A stretch of DNA of 64,000 bases, from contig NZ_BGZH01000002.1 in NCBI RefSeq assembly GCF_009617755.1, forward strand, positions 248,001 to 312,000. The letters are read 5' to 3'. How positions within the stretch are numbered: the stretch's first letter is position 1; each line of letters starts with the position of its first letter. Of the stretch, positions 7,484 to 15,096 are shown piece by piece. Source of the DNA: Marinobacter salsuginis. GTDB lineage: Bacteria > Pseudomonadota > Gammaproteobacteria > Pseudomonadales > Oleiphilaceae. The notes beneath the pieces were generated by a model. It worked only from the letters and a program-made list of their open reading frames with translations, did no database searches and was not told the origin of the DNA. The position numbers were made by a program, and so were the translations under genes.

Positions 7484-7783
7484 TCATGGTGTCGGCATTC
7501 TCCCGCACTGGAAACAAACTCCGCGCAAAATGTGCCTGTAGACACCCATTCCCTTGTTGTGGCACCTGGTGCAGTATCCGTGGATATTTTTGTTGTGCAT
7601 CAGGGACGTTTCTCGGTACTCGGCTTCATTTGCCCTTTGCTCTTCCAAACGCTTCAAGTCACGGCGCGCTCGGAGGACATTGATCAAACGCATGATTCGG
7701 CGAGCCCTGTCCGAGCTTTTGTCACCAATGAAAGCGTAAGCCTGAACCAACTGCTTCAATCGAGACTTTCTTGGTTCGTCCAT
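7484..7783 (-). CDS. cassette-encoded zinc-ribbon protein
   Basis: A 99-residue protein starting MDEPRKSRLKQLVQ. The longer open frame reaches into attC site 7, so I take the ATG at 7783, which has AAGAGGA upstream. A basic, helical N-terminal part (RARRIMRLINVLRARRDLKR) is followed by CTRCHNKGMGVYRHILRGVC and FQCG, a two-CxxC zinc-binding module. The module resembles the one in the neighbouring cassette protein (7899-8402). Function unknown. Confidence 0.6.
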   Translation of the reverse strand: MDEPRKSRLKQLVQAYAFIGDKSSDRARRIMRLINVLRARRDLKRLEEQRANEAEYRETSLMHNKNIHGYCTRCHNKGMGVYRHILRGVCFQCGRMPTP

Positions 7784-7810
7784 GACAAGATCCTCTTCTT
7801 GACTCAAAAA

Positions 7811-7894
7811 ATATAACGCTTGCAGCATGCGTGCCTGCGAAATGGAGCCGAAGGCGCAATGTAGTGGGCGTCGCCGTGCCTCCACTGGTTAGAA
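7811..7894 (-). other. attC recombination site 7
   Basis: An 84-base site bounded by ATATAAC (7811-7817) and GTTAGAA (7888-7894), with interior GCTTGCAGCATGCG, AATGGAGCCGAAGGCGCAATG and GGCGTCGCCGTGCC. It is related to attC site 3. Confidence 0.8.
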
Positions 7895-7898
7895 AATG

Positions 7899-8402
7899 TC
7901 AGACCTTTCGGCAGGTACAGTTGCTTCCTACCATGCCACAGTCAGCACAAACATGGAGCGCAGGTTTCTCAATGCTACTTATACCCTTGATCTGTCGGAG
8001 AATTTTTCGGATCAGCTCAATTTCGTCCTGCTCCAGATCTAGCGACTCACGCTGGGTCCATAAATCAAACAAGTCGTTTTCCGATAAGGACCTGTAGTGA
8101 GATTCACGCTCCGACAGGTACATGGATCGGGAGTGCTGGAACTCAACCTCGTACTGCAGTGCTTTTTCCCTCAGCCGCGCTTCTTGTTCCTGTCGCTCAA
8201 TTACCGGATTAATGTACTGACCATCACCACCTCGACATAAAAAACATATTCCATTCTGAACATGCTTGAAGTGCGGCAAGTACCCTGTCCCTCCACAACG
8301 AGGACAAGGCCTTCGACGACGATTATGTAATAGATACTCACCGCGGTAGATTAAGCCAACTACAAAACCCACTCCGAGGAACAATTCTATTAGCGCGTAC
8401 AA
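7899..8402 (-). CDS. cassette-encoded membrane-anchored zinc-finger protein
   Basis: A 167-residue protein with an N-terminal membrane helix (about residues 3-19), then a DnaJ-like zinc module CPRCGGTGYL...GICFLCRGGDG (about residues 33-60), a long charged helix, and a C-terminal CADCG...CTC motif that may bind a second zinc. The likely topology is an anchor with the zinc modules in the cytoplasm. The GICFLC part matches the GVCFQC part of the adjacent cassette protein, so the two may share ancestry. Function unknown. Confidence 0.65.
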   Translation of the reverse strand: MYALIELFLGVGFVVGLIYRGEYLLHNRRRRPCPRCGGTGYLPHFKHVQNGICFLCRGGDGQYINPVIERQEQEARLREKALQYEVEFQHSRSMYLSERESHYRSLSENDLFDLWTQRESLDLEQDEIELIRKILRQIKGISSIEKPALHVCADCGMVGSNCTCRKV

Positions 8403-8438
8403 TCCCTATACCCCTAGTAGACTTGCAATAAAGATCTT

Positions 8439-8522
8439 TTCTAACGCTGAAATAAGCGGCGGCCCGACAGGGTCGTCCGGTGGAGGCCGCAGGCCGGAAC
8501 GAACTTAATTGACTGGTTAACT
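8439..8522 (-). other. attC recombination site 8
   Basis: An 84-base site bounded by TTCTAAC (8439-8445) and GTTAACT (8516-8522). The interior GGCGGCCCGACAGGGTCGTCCGGTGGAGGCC links it to sites 5 and 6. It contains the stop codon of the SRPBCC cassette gene. A further isolated core, AGTTAAC, at 8992-8998 may mark the upstream end of that cassette. Confidence 0.8.
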
Positions 8523-8975
8523 GGCGCTACCACCATAGTAAGACCTTAGCACCCGATGACGATGCGTGAAGATGAAGCGGTAAACAGGTGCCAGAACATA
8601 TGCCAGCATCGGCAACCTACACTGGAATTCGACAGTATCTGTGATCTGGGGCAACGCCTCATTTATCTTGATGTCTCGACGATGGTGCCACACCTTATTG
8701 GTTATAGAGCTCGACGACTCCGCAAAACCCCGTTGGCGATCAATGGAGTTAAAAAAGAACGTGTGCCGATCGATGGGTAAGATGCCGAAAAGGAGTATCC
8801 AGCTTGAGAAGAGCACCTTGCCCGTAGGCCATTCAAAGATCGGCTTACTTGACCATTCTGACGGTGCCGTCATTCGGATGAGAGGACTCAATTCCCTATT
8901 CACACCCTTCATGGTGAGAAGCCCATCGACATCTTCGGGACTGATTTTCAGATTGCTCGATACTTCAAATTTCAC
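8517..8975 (-). CDS. cassette-encoded SRPBCC-fold protein
   Basis: A 152-residue protein whose layout (FEVSSNLKISPEDV..., ELSPLIRMT, LLFGILPIDRHTFF, WHHRRDI, DTVEFQCRLP, IFTHRHRVLRSYYG) fits the START/Bet v1-like SRPBCC ligand-binding fold of small uncharacterised proteins. The ligand is unknown. The start is a GTG at 8975; an in-frame stop lies 18 bases upstream, so a longer form is not possible. The stop codon falls in attC site 8. It is the first cassette of the array in reading direction. Confidence 0.6.
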   Translation of the reverse strand: MKFEVSSNLKISPEDVDGLLTMKGVNRELSPLIRMTAPSEWSSKPIFEWPTGKVLFSSWILLFGILPIDRHTFFFNSIDRQRGFAESSSSITNKVWHHRRDIKINEALPQITDTVEFQCRLPMLAYVLAPVYRFIFTHRHRVLRSYYGGSAS

Positions 8976-9004
8976 TGATGTCTTCCATGACAGTTAACAG
9001 CTAA

Positions 9005-9271
9005 TTATACGAACGCGTTCGTATATCACCCATTCGTAAAACTCCATTCAAAAACGCTCAACAAGATATGAGTTTGTTGAATAAAAACACGCTCTTAACC
9101 ACCACTTACCACGGCTACCGCCGGAGTTATACGCCCTTGTTTAAGCCACTCCTGCTCCTACCGTGGGCGTATAACTCCACCCATCCTTTTCCAACTTTTT
9201 AACCCTATCAGATAGTTACCGACATTTCTCACGCGGTTTCTGGAGTTTTGCGAACGCGTTCGTATAACTCC
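9005..9271. repeat. nested palindromes in a 440-base non-coding region
   Basis: Between the first cassette and the DUF2235 gene I see no convincing gene. The region instead holds a perfect 20-base palindrome (9006-9025, centre CGAACGCGTTCG), the inverted pair GGAGTTATACGCCC (9123-9136) and GGGCGTATAACTCC (9165-9178), and an imperfect palindrome (9242-9271) with ends GGAGTT/AACTCC around the same CGAACGCGTTCG centre. The word GGAGTTWTACG or its complement occurs four times exactly (9035, 9123, 9168, 9261), plus once with one change (9242). It could be a REP/MITE-like element, a remnant of the integron platform, or regulatory. Confidence 0.6.
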
Positions 9272-9438
9272 GGCACTCTGGGTCGTGGCACTACCCTCCC
9301 AGCCACATACCTGAGATACTCATCTATACCCACCAAACAGGATGTACCGGCCGTTTCCATCCGCCGGAGAGTGGGCAAAGTTGCTCCCTGGTTTACAGGC
9401 GGGGCAACGTGGAACAAAAACGACAGGAGGTCATTCCC

Positions 9439-10464
9439 ATGAAACGCATTGCTGTCTGCTTTGATGGCACCTGGAACCGCCCGGAGGAAATTCTGGGTGA
9501 GGACTATCCCACCAACGTTCTGCAATTTGCCCGCGCCATCCGGCCTACCGACGGTAACGGGGTGGAGCAGGTGGTGTTTTACGACTGGGGCATTGGCTCC
9601 TACCACGATTCACTTCGGGCCGGTGCCACCGGGTACGGGCTGGAGAAGAACGTCATGGACGGCTATCGGTTTCTGGTGCACAACTACGAGCCGGGCGACG
9701 AAATTTTCCTGTTCGGGTTCAGTCGCGGTGCCTACACGGCCCGCAGCCTGTGCGGGATGATCAATAACTGCAGCATTGTGCGAAAGGAACATGGCAGCCG
9801 GATCGAGGAGGCCTTCAAGCTCTACAAAACCAAGAAGCACAAAGCCAATGGCGACCACTCCATGGCCTGGAAGGCGAAGTATTCGCTGGAGCAGCGCACG
9901 CCGATCCGGTTTGTCGGGGTGTGGGATACCGTGGGCGCACTGGGCCTGCCCTTCACGTTCTTCGGTCTGATCAAGGATCAGGACCTGTTCTACGATCGCA
10001 AGATCGGTAGCAACATTCGCGTCGCCCGCCACGCGCTCTCGCTGGACGAGCAGCGGGAGGATTTCGAGCCCACGCTCTGGGAGCCGCGAGACGGCACGGA
10101 TCTGGAGCAGGTGTGGTTTGCTGGCGTGCACTCGGACGTCGGCGGTGGTTATGGGCCAGACAAGCAGGGTCGCACCCTGGCCGATATTCCCCTGCTGTGG
10201 CTGAAGGCGGAAGCTCAAAAGCAGTCCCTGGTGTTCAACGATTCCCTGCCCTCCGTAACCCACACCAACGCAAAACAGCACAACGAATACAAGGGCAAGT
10301 ACAAGCTGCTGGGCAAGCTGGTGCGCACGATACCGCCACCTGACAATAACCGCACCTGGGTCCATCCGAGCGTGAAAGAACGCTACGCCAGTGGTTACCG
10401 CAGCGAGCCGATCGAACAATTCGAGAAGACCCACGGCCAATGGCCACCGCTCTGGCCGGGCTAA
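9439..10464 (+). CDS. DUF2235 alpha/beta hydrolase (Tle1-like fold)
   Basis: A 341-residue protein of the DUF2235 family. RIAVCFDGTWN opens the domain. The nucleophile elbow is GFSRG (residues 93-97, Ser95), VWDTVGALG carries a probable catalytic Asp, and GVHSDVGGGY carries the His. The ATG at 9439 has AGGAGG at good spacing and is preferred over the in-frame start at 9409. The family includes T6SS phospholipase effectors (Tle1) but also many standalone proteins. No vgrG, adaptor or immunity gene is adjacent and there is no extra C-terminal module, so a housekeeping role is as likely. Confidence 0.8.
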   Translation: MKRIAVCFDGTWNRPEEILGEDYPTNVLQFARAIRPTDGNGVEQVVFYDWGIGSYHDSLRAGATGYGLEKNVMDGYRFLVHNYEPGDEIFLFGFSRGAYTARSLCGMINNCSIVRKEHGSRIEEAFKLYKTKKHKANGDHSMAWKAKYSLEQRTPIRFVGVWDTVGALGLPFTFFGLIKDQDLFYDRKIGSNIRVARHALSLDEQREDFEPTLWEPRDGTDLEQVWFAGVHSDVGGGYGPDKQGRTLADIPLLWLKAEAQKQSLVFNDSLPSVTHTNAKQHNEYKGKYKLLGKLVRTIPPPDNNRTWVHPSVKERYASGYRSEPIEQFEKTHGQWPPLWPG

Positions 10465-10564
10465 GCCCGCGCGCGTTCAGCCTGGTTTTTGATAGACTCC
10501 ACCGCCCAAAGAGTAACCCTGTAATCGCAGGGCGGTTTTAACCAACAGGAGTGTGTCAGTTGTG

Positions 10565-10894
10565 ATGAGCTGGATTTTTCTGGGCGTTGCCATCGTTGCG
10601 GAAGTGATTGCCACCACCGGCCTGAAAGCCAGTGAAGGCTTCACCAAACTCTGGCCCAGCCTGTTGGTGATTATCGGCTATACGATTGCCTTTTACTTCC
10701 TGTCGCTGACCCTGAAGGAAATTCCCGTAGGCGTGGCCTATGCCATCTGGGCGGGGATGGGCGTTGTGCTGGTAGCACTTATCGGCTGGCTGATTTACGG
10801 GCAGGCTCTGGATGCCGCCACTGTGATTGGTATGGCGCTGATCATCACCGGTGTTGCGGTGATCAATCTGTTTTCCAAGTCGGTCGCTCACTAG
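10565..10894 (+). CDS. emrE: EmrE-type small multidrug resistance transporter
   Basis: A four-helix inner-membrane proton antiporter of the SMR family, about 110 residues as usual. The essential Glu is in [18 protein letters not shown], matching EmrE Glu14, and [17 protein letters not shown] matches EmrE helix 3. It is expected to export cationic biocides and dyes as an antiparallel dimer. In-frame GTG codons lie upstream (10553, 10562); GGAG at 10548-10551 best fits initiation at 10562 or 10565, and alignment favours MSWIF. It is closely followed by the SGNH hydrolase gene. Confidence 0.9.
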   Translation: MSWIFLGVAIVAEVIATTGLKASEGFTKLWPSLLVIIGYTIAFYFLSLTLKEIPVGVAYAIWAGMGVVLVALIGWLIYGQALDAATVIGMALIITGVAVINLFSKSVAH

Positions 10895-10920
10895 CCTGCC
10901 GGTAAATCAGGAGCCTTCCA

Positions 10921-11646
10921 ATGCACCTTCCATTCTGGCTGACCACCGCCCTGCTCTTTCCGGTACTGCTCTACCAGGGCAAGCAGGCGCGCCGCACAAC
11001 GCCCAGGTTGCCGGAAGCCGGCGGGTCTCCGTGCGGTCAATATGGTGAAGGCAATCCCGCCAGGCGAATCCTGGTGATTGGCGAATCCACCGCAGCCGGC
11101 GTGGGTGTTAGAACCCACGATCAGGGGCTGGCCAGCCAGTTGGCGAAGCAGATTCACGAGCGCACCGGCAAGTCCATTGCCTGGCATACCTTCGGCGTTA
11201 ACGGTATTCGGCTTGGGGCGCTGCTGAGGGAGCTGGAAACCGCTGAATTGCCAGAGGCGGATGTGGTGCTGTTGAGCATGGGCGTGAACGACACCACTGG
11301 CTTCACACCCCGGTTTCGTTTCCGCCAGCAACTGCGGGAATTGCGTCAATTGCTGGCACCACAGTATTCAGTACCCATTCTGCTTTTGAGCGTGCCGCCG
11401 ATGCATCTGTTCACGGCACTGCCTTCTCCGCTTCGGCACATAATGGGGTGGAGAGCCCGGCAGCTGGATAACCTCTATATCAGTCTGGCGCGTCAGTTTC
11501 CTGAAGACTTCCGTTACCTGAACTACCCGGTGGTTACCGATCCTGAGCTTCTGGCCAGGGATGGCTATCACCCCGGCCACAAGGGCTACCGCTATATTGC
11601 CGAGGCACTGGCAGACAGGGTCAGCCTCACCAATCAGGGAGGCTAA
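10921..11646 (+). CDS. SGNH/GDSL hydrolase, membrane-anchored
   Basis: A 241-residue esterase/lipase-like hydrolase. After an N-terminal hydrophobic segment (residues 4-19), block I is IGESTAAG with nucleophile Ser56, block III is MGVNDTTG, and block V is DGYHPGHKGY with the Asp/His pair. The natural substrate is unknown. It starts 26 bases after the SMR gene and may be co-transcribed with it, and is convergent with the TPP-enzyme gene. Confidence 0.85.
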   Translation: MHLPFWLTTALLFPVLLYQGKQARRTTPRLPEAGGSPCGQYGEGNPARRILVIGESTAAGVGVRTHDQGLASQLAKQIHERTGKSIAWHTFGVNGIRLGALLRELETAELPEADVVLLSMGVNDTTGFTPRFRFRQQLRELRQLLAPQYSVPILLLSVPPMHLFTALPSPLRHIMGWRARQLDNLYISLARQFPEDFRYLNYPVVTDPELLARDGYHPGHKGYRYIAEALADRVSLTNQGG

Positions 11647-11661
11647 CCCCTCCTTCCCGCC

Positions 11662-13320
11662 TCAGGGCGCCAGCTTGCGCTTCAGCGCCTTGGAAACCGA
11701 CAGCGGCAGGCTGGGCAGTGAGCGCAGCATCCAGGGCAATATCCGGCGCTTCACCCCGCTCAGGGATTCCGGGATCACGGCTTCGATCAGGTGTGGGCCC
11801 GGCATTCTCTGGGCGTATTCCAGGGCCTTTGCCATTTCCTCGGCGGTGTGCACCCGCACGCCGTGAACGCCCATGCCGTTGGCCATTTCCGCGAAGTTGA
11901 TCACCGGGCCGCGCAGGTCCAGCTGGGACTTGGCCTTCTCTCCGGCGTCTTCCGCTCCTACCCGCTCCAGCTCGATGTTGAGCACGGAGTAGGAAGCGTT
12001 GTTGAAGATAATGGAGGTTACATTCAGCTGCTCCCGGGCCATGGTCCACAGGGCCTGGATGGTGTACATGGCAGTACCATCGCCGATCAGGGCAATGACT
12101 GGCCGATCCGGACAGGCCACGGCGGCACCCACGGCATTGGGCAGGCCCTGGCCGATGGCGCCGCCAGTAAGGGTAAGCATGTCGTGCCGGGGCGCTCCGG
12201 CGGTCATCACCGAGAGCATCAGGCTGGAGGTAATGCCCTCGTCCACAATGATCGCGTTCTCCGGCATCAGCTCACCCACCGCTTTGCAGACTTTCTCAGC
12301 AGTGAGCTTGCCCCGGGGGCGGCCTGGGCGTTTCGCGGGCTGAAGCTTCGGCTGCGCCTGGCTGGCGCCAACGGCGTCATTGAGTTTGTTGAGGCTGGCG
12401 AGGATGTCCTGGTCCGGGGCGGCCAGGGTGTGTACCTGGCAGGTGTCCGGCACCAGATAGCTCTTCTTGCCGGGATAGGCGAAGAAGGAAACCGGCGCTT
12501 TTGAATCCACCAGGATCAGTTGCTCGATGTCGGTAAGCTGAACCGTGGCCAGCTCGGCCAGGTAGGCGATTCGCTCGATGTAAGGCAGCCCGGCACCCCG
12601 CTCCATGCGGGTGGGGAAGGTTTCCGCCAGCAGGGTGACGCCGCTGTGGGCAGCCAGTTTGGCAGCCGCCAGCATACTGGGTTCGCGCAGGGAATGGCCG
12701 CCCATCAGCAAGGCAGTTTTCTTGCCGGAGCGGATCGCCTTGGCAATGGCTTCCACCGTGGCATCGTCTGCCGGCTCCGGTTCTGGCGGTGCCATGGGCG
12801 CGCTGGGCACACCACCCTCACCCCAGGACACATCCGCAGGCAGTATTAATGTGGCGACTTGCCCCGGGGCCGTGCGGGCAGCGGCAATGGCTTCGGCGGC
12901 ATCCTGGCACAGGGTTTCGGTACTCGTGGCAGTGCGCACAAACCCGGGCGAAACGTTACGGGCCACGGTCTCGATATCCGACTGCAGCTGGGCATCGTAT
13001 TTCACGTGGTAGGTGGCGTGGTCGCCAACAATGTTCAGCACCGGCACCTTGCCCTTGCGGGCGTTGTGCAGGTTGGCCAGGCCGTTGCCCAGCCCGCAAC
13101 CCAGGTGCAACAGGGTGGCGGCGGGCTTGTCGGCCATGCGGGCGTAGCCATCCGCAGCGCCGGTGGCAACACCCTCGAACAGGGCAAGCACCGCCCGCAT
13201 TTTGGGCTCGTCGTCCAGGGCGGCCACAAAATGCATTTCACTGGTGCCGGGGTTGCTGAAGCAAACCTCAACGCCGGCATCCACCAGGGTTTTCATCAGG
13301 GCTTGAGCGCCGTTTGTCAT
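11662..13320 (-). CDS. acetolactate synthase-like TPP-dependent enzyme
   Basis: A 552-residue thiamine-diphosphate enzyme of the IlvB/benzoylformate decarboxylase superfamily. The pyrimidine-binding domain has NPGTSEMHF and the activating Glu49 (LALFEGVATGAADGYARM). The PP-binding domain has IGDGTAMYTIQALW...SIIFNNASY, the GDG-to-NN metal motif. No regulatory small-subunit gene is adjacent, and the TPP site diverges from biosynthetic IlvB, so a decarboxylase or carboligase in a catabolic route is more likely. It lies 58 bases after an FAD dehydrogenase gene on the same strand, probably in one operon. Confidence 0.82.
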   Translation of the reverse strand: MTNGAQALMKTLVDAGVEVCFSNPGTSEMHFVAALDDEPKMRAVLALFEGVATGAADGYARMADKPAATLLHLGCGLGNGLANLHNARKGKVPVLNIVGDHATYHVKYDAQLQSDIETVARNVSPGFVRTATSTETLCQDAAEAIAAARTAPGQVATLILPADVSWGEGGVPSAPMAPPEPEPADDATVEAIAKAIRSGKKTALLMGGHSLREPSMLAAAKLAAHSGVTLLAETFPTRMERGAGLPYIERIAYLAELATVQLTDIEQLILVDSKAPVSFFAYPGKKSYLVPDTCQVHTLAAPDQDILASLNKLNDAVGASQAQPKLQPAKRPGRPRGKLTAEKVCKAVGELMPENAIIVDEGITSSLMLSVMTAGAPRHDMLTLTGGAIGQGLPNAVGAAVACPDRPVIALIGDGTAMYTIQALWTMAREQLNVTSIIFNNASYSVLNIELERVGAEDAGEKAKSQLDLRGPVINFAEMANGMGVHGVRVHTAEEMAKALEYAQRMPGPHLIEAVIPESLSGVKRRILPWMLRSLPSLPLSVSKALKRKLAP

Positions 13321-13378
13321 TGTTGTTCTCCAAGCTTTCCGGGTTCAGGGTTTCGGTTGAATGATTTGCCCACGGGGT

Positions 13379-14992
13379 TCAGCCTCCGGCCACGATGGAG
13401 CGCACCGCTGCGCGGGCGGTCATGATGCAACCAGGCAGGAAGGTGCCTTCCAGGGATCGTTTGCCATTAGCACCACCGCCACCGAAGCCGGCTGCCTCGC
13501 CAACACAGTAGAGGCCGCCCACCGGCTGCCCATGGCCATTGAGAACGCGACTCTGCAGATCGGTCTGCAAGCCACCCAGGCTTTTGCGGGTGATCAGCTG
13601 CATGCGGATGGCGATGAAGGGGCCGGCGCCCGGTTTCTGCAGCGGGGCCGGCTTGCAGGTGCGCAGGCGGTCCGGCTTCCATTCCCTGGCATGCTGGATC
13701 ATGCGGATCTGGGGATCGTCGTGAAGGCTGGTGCCTGCGGCGAAGTTGGCATCAAAGGCATCGGCGGTGGCCTTGAGTGTGGCCGGGTTGATGTCGTTGG
13801 AACAGGTGAGCGCGTTCATCTTGCCGGCCAGTTCCGTCAGGCTGTCCGCCACCAGGAAATCCCGGCTTTCGTGCTGCATTTGTCGTATCAGGGCGTGATT
13901 GCCCAGCAACAGTTCTTTCACGAACAGCGGGAACTGTTTATCGCGGATGCGGGCGTTGTGCTCGGCGCCGGAGATGGCAAATTCCTTGGCGGCAATGCGC
14001 CAGTTCAGCAGGTGCCACGTCCAGGGCTTTTCCTGTTCCGCCACCCTCTGGCATAGCCAGTGGGTGTCAAAGCCGGTTACCAGGGGCTCCGGGCCAATCC
14101 GCTCCCCCTGGTGGTTCAGCCACAGCGCGGATTTGCAGGGTATGGTGGACAGGCCGTGGCCGGGGAAATGGGGGTACGGATGCGGGAAGCCGGCGGCGTA
14201 ATTCCACATTTCGCCGGCGTGGGTAATCTGCCCCCCGAGGGCATCGGCCACCCAGTGATGCATGCGGCCATCGGCATAGGGATGGGCGCCGTTCAGCATG
14301 CGGGTGGGTTGCGGGCGATCCACCGGCCAGTTGGCGCGGCACTCTTTGTGGCTGCCGTTGATGCCGCCGGTGGCAAGAACCACGGCCGACGCCGCGAAGC
14401 GGACTTCTTCACCGGTGGCTTCGTTAATGGCCAGAGCGCCGCTGACTTTGCCTGCTTGGTGGTCCAGTTCGGTGATGCGATGTTGGTGCAGCAGTGTGAG
14501 CTTGCCGCTGGTGTTTTCCCGATGCAGCGCCGTCATCAGGCAACGCACCAGTTCCCGGGCGGTGCCCCAGACCACATGGTAACGGGGCAAACGGTTGCCA
14601 TCGCCGAAACGGCCACGCTCAACCCAGTTAACGGCCGGCAGGAATTTAATCCCTTCTTTGCTGAGCCAGTCGTAGACTTCGGAGCGTGAATGCTCCACAT
14701 AGTAACGGGCCCATTGCAGGGGCAATTCATCCTCGGGTGCCAGCTCGCCGAAACTGAGCCAGTCTTCCAGGGCGATTTCCGGTGTGTCGGCAATCTTCAT
14801 GCGTTTCTGCAGCGGCGTGCCCACCAGCATCATTCCGCCAAAGGCCCACAGCGCGAGGCCACCCATCCGCTCTTCCGTGTCCCGGTCCGCCAGGGTTACC
14901 GACTTACCAGCACGCAAGCCTTCAAGCGCGGCGACAATGCCTGCCAGCCCTCCGCCGACCACCAGAATATCCGAGGTAATTACCTTGGCCAT
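13379..14992 (-). CDS. FAD-dependent dehydrogenase (fumarate reductase/KstD-like)
   Basis: A 537-residue flavoprotein of the FAD_binding_2 family. The N-terminal dinucleotide fold has DILVVGGGLAGIVAAL, followed by a second FAD contact VVLATGGINGSHKECR and the C-terminal LYCVGEAAGFGGGGANGKRS. Relatives include 3-ketosteroid dehydrogenases and flavocytochrome c-type reductases, but the substrate is not evident. It is first in the pair with the TPP enzyme and is divergent from an AraC regulator, which probably controls both. Confidence 0.85.
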   Translation of the reverse strand: MAKVITSDILVVGGGLAGIVAALEGLRAGKSVTLADRDTEERMGGLALWAFGGMMLVGTPLQKRMKIADTPEIALEDWLSFGELAPEDELPLQWARYYVEHSRSEVYDWLSKEGIKFLPAVNWVERGRFGDGNRLPRYHVVWGTARELVRCLMTALHRENTSGKLTLLHQHRITELDHQAGKVSGALAINEATGEEVRFAASAVVLATGGINGSHKECRANWPVDRPQPTRMLNGAHPYADGRMHHWVADALGGQITHAGEMWNYAAGFPHPYPHFPGHGLSTIPCKSALWLNHQGERIGPEPLVTGFDTHWLCQRVAEQEKPWTWHLLNWRIAAKEFAISGAEHNARIRDKQFPLFVKELLLGNHALIRQMQHESRDFLVADSLTELAGKMNALTCSNDINPATLKATADAFDANFAAGTSLHDDPQIRMIQHAREWKPDRLRTCKPAPLQKPGAGPFIAIRMQLITRKSLGGLQTDLQSRVLNGHGQPVGGLYCVGEAAGFGGGGANGKRSLEGTFLPGCIMTARAAVRSIVAGG

Positions 14993-15054
14993 ATCGCATC
15001 CGACCCGATTGCAATGAGTTGTCAGGTTTAAAGATATACCGGTACCATAGCTTT

Positions 15055-15096
15055 AAAATTGACTTTAGAGGCCAACAAAATTGACTTTAGAGGCCA
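15055..15096 (+). repeat. 22-base tandem duplication at an AraC gene start
   Basis: The 20-base unit AAAATTGACTTTAGAGGCCA occurs twice (15055-15074 and 15077-15096), separated by AC. The second copy holds the TTG start of the AraC gene. The AGAGG of the first copy (15067-15071) lies 9 bases before that TTG, as a ribosome site would. Confidence 0.85.

Noticed and set aside
9229..9606. A minus-strand frame overlapping the palindromes and the DUF2235 start.
   Set aside because: It crosses the start of a well-supported gene and a palindrome region, has no ribosome site and no recognisable pattern.
9409..10464. DUF2235 protein as a confirmed T6SS phospholipase effector.
   Set aside because: The fold matches, but there is no vgrG, DUF4123 or immunity gene beside it, so I left it as a hydrolase.
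10500..10560. A guanidine riboswitch before the SMR gene.
   Set aside because: A CCCTG/CAGGG hairpin is present but the sequence lacks the conserved motifs of known guanidine riboswitches, and the transporter is EmrE-like rather than Gdx-like.
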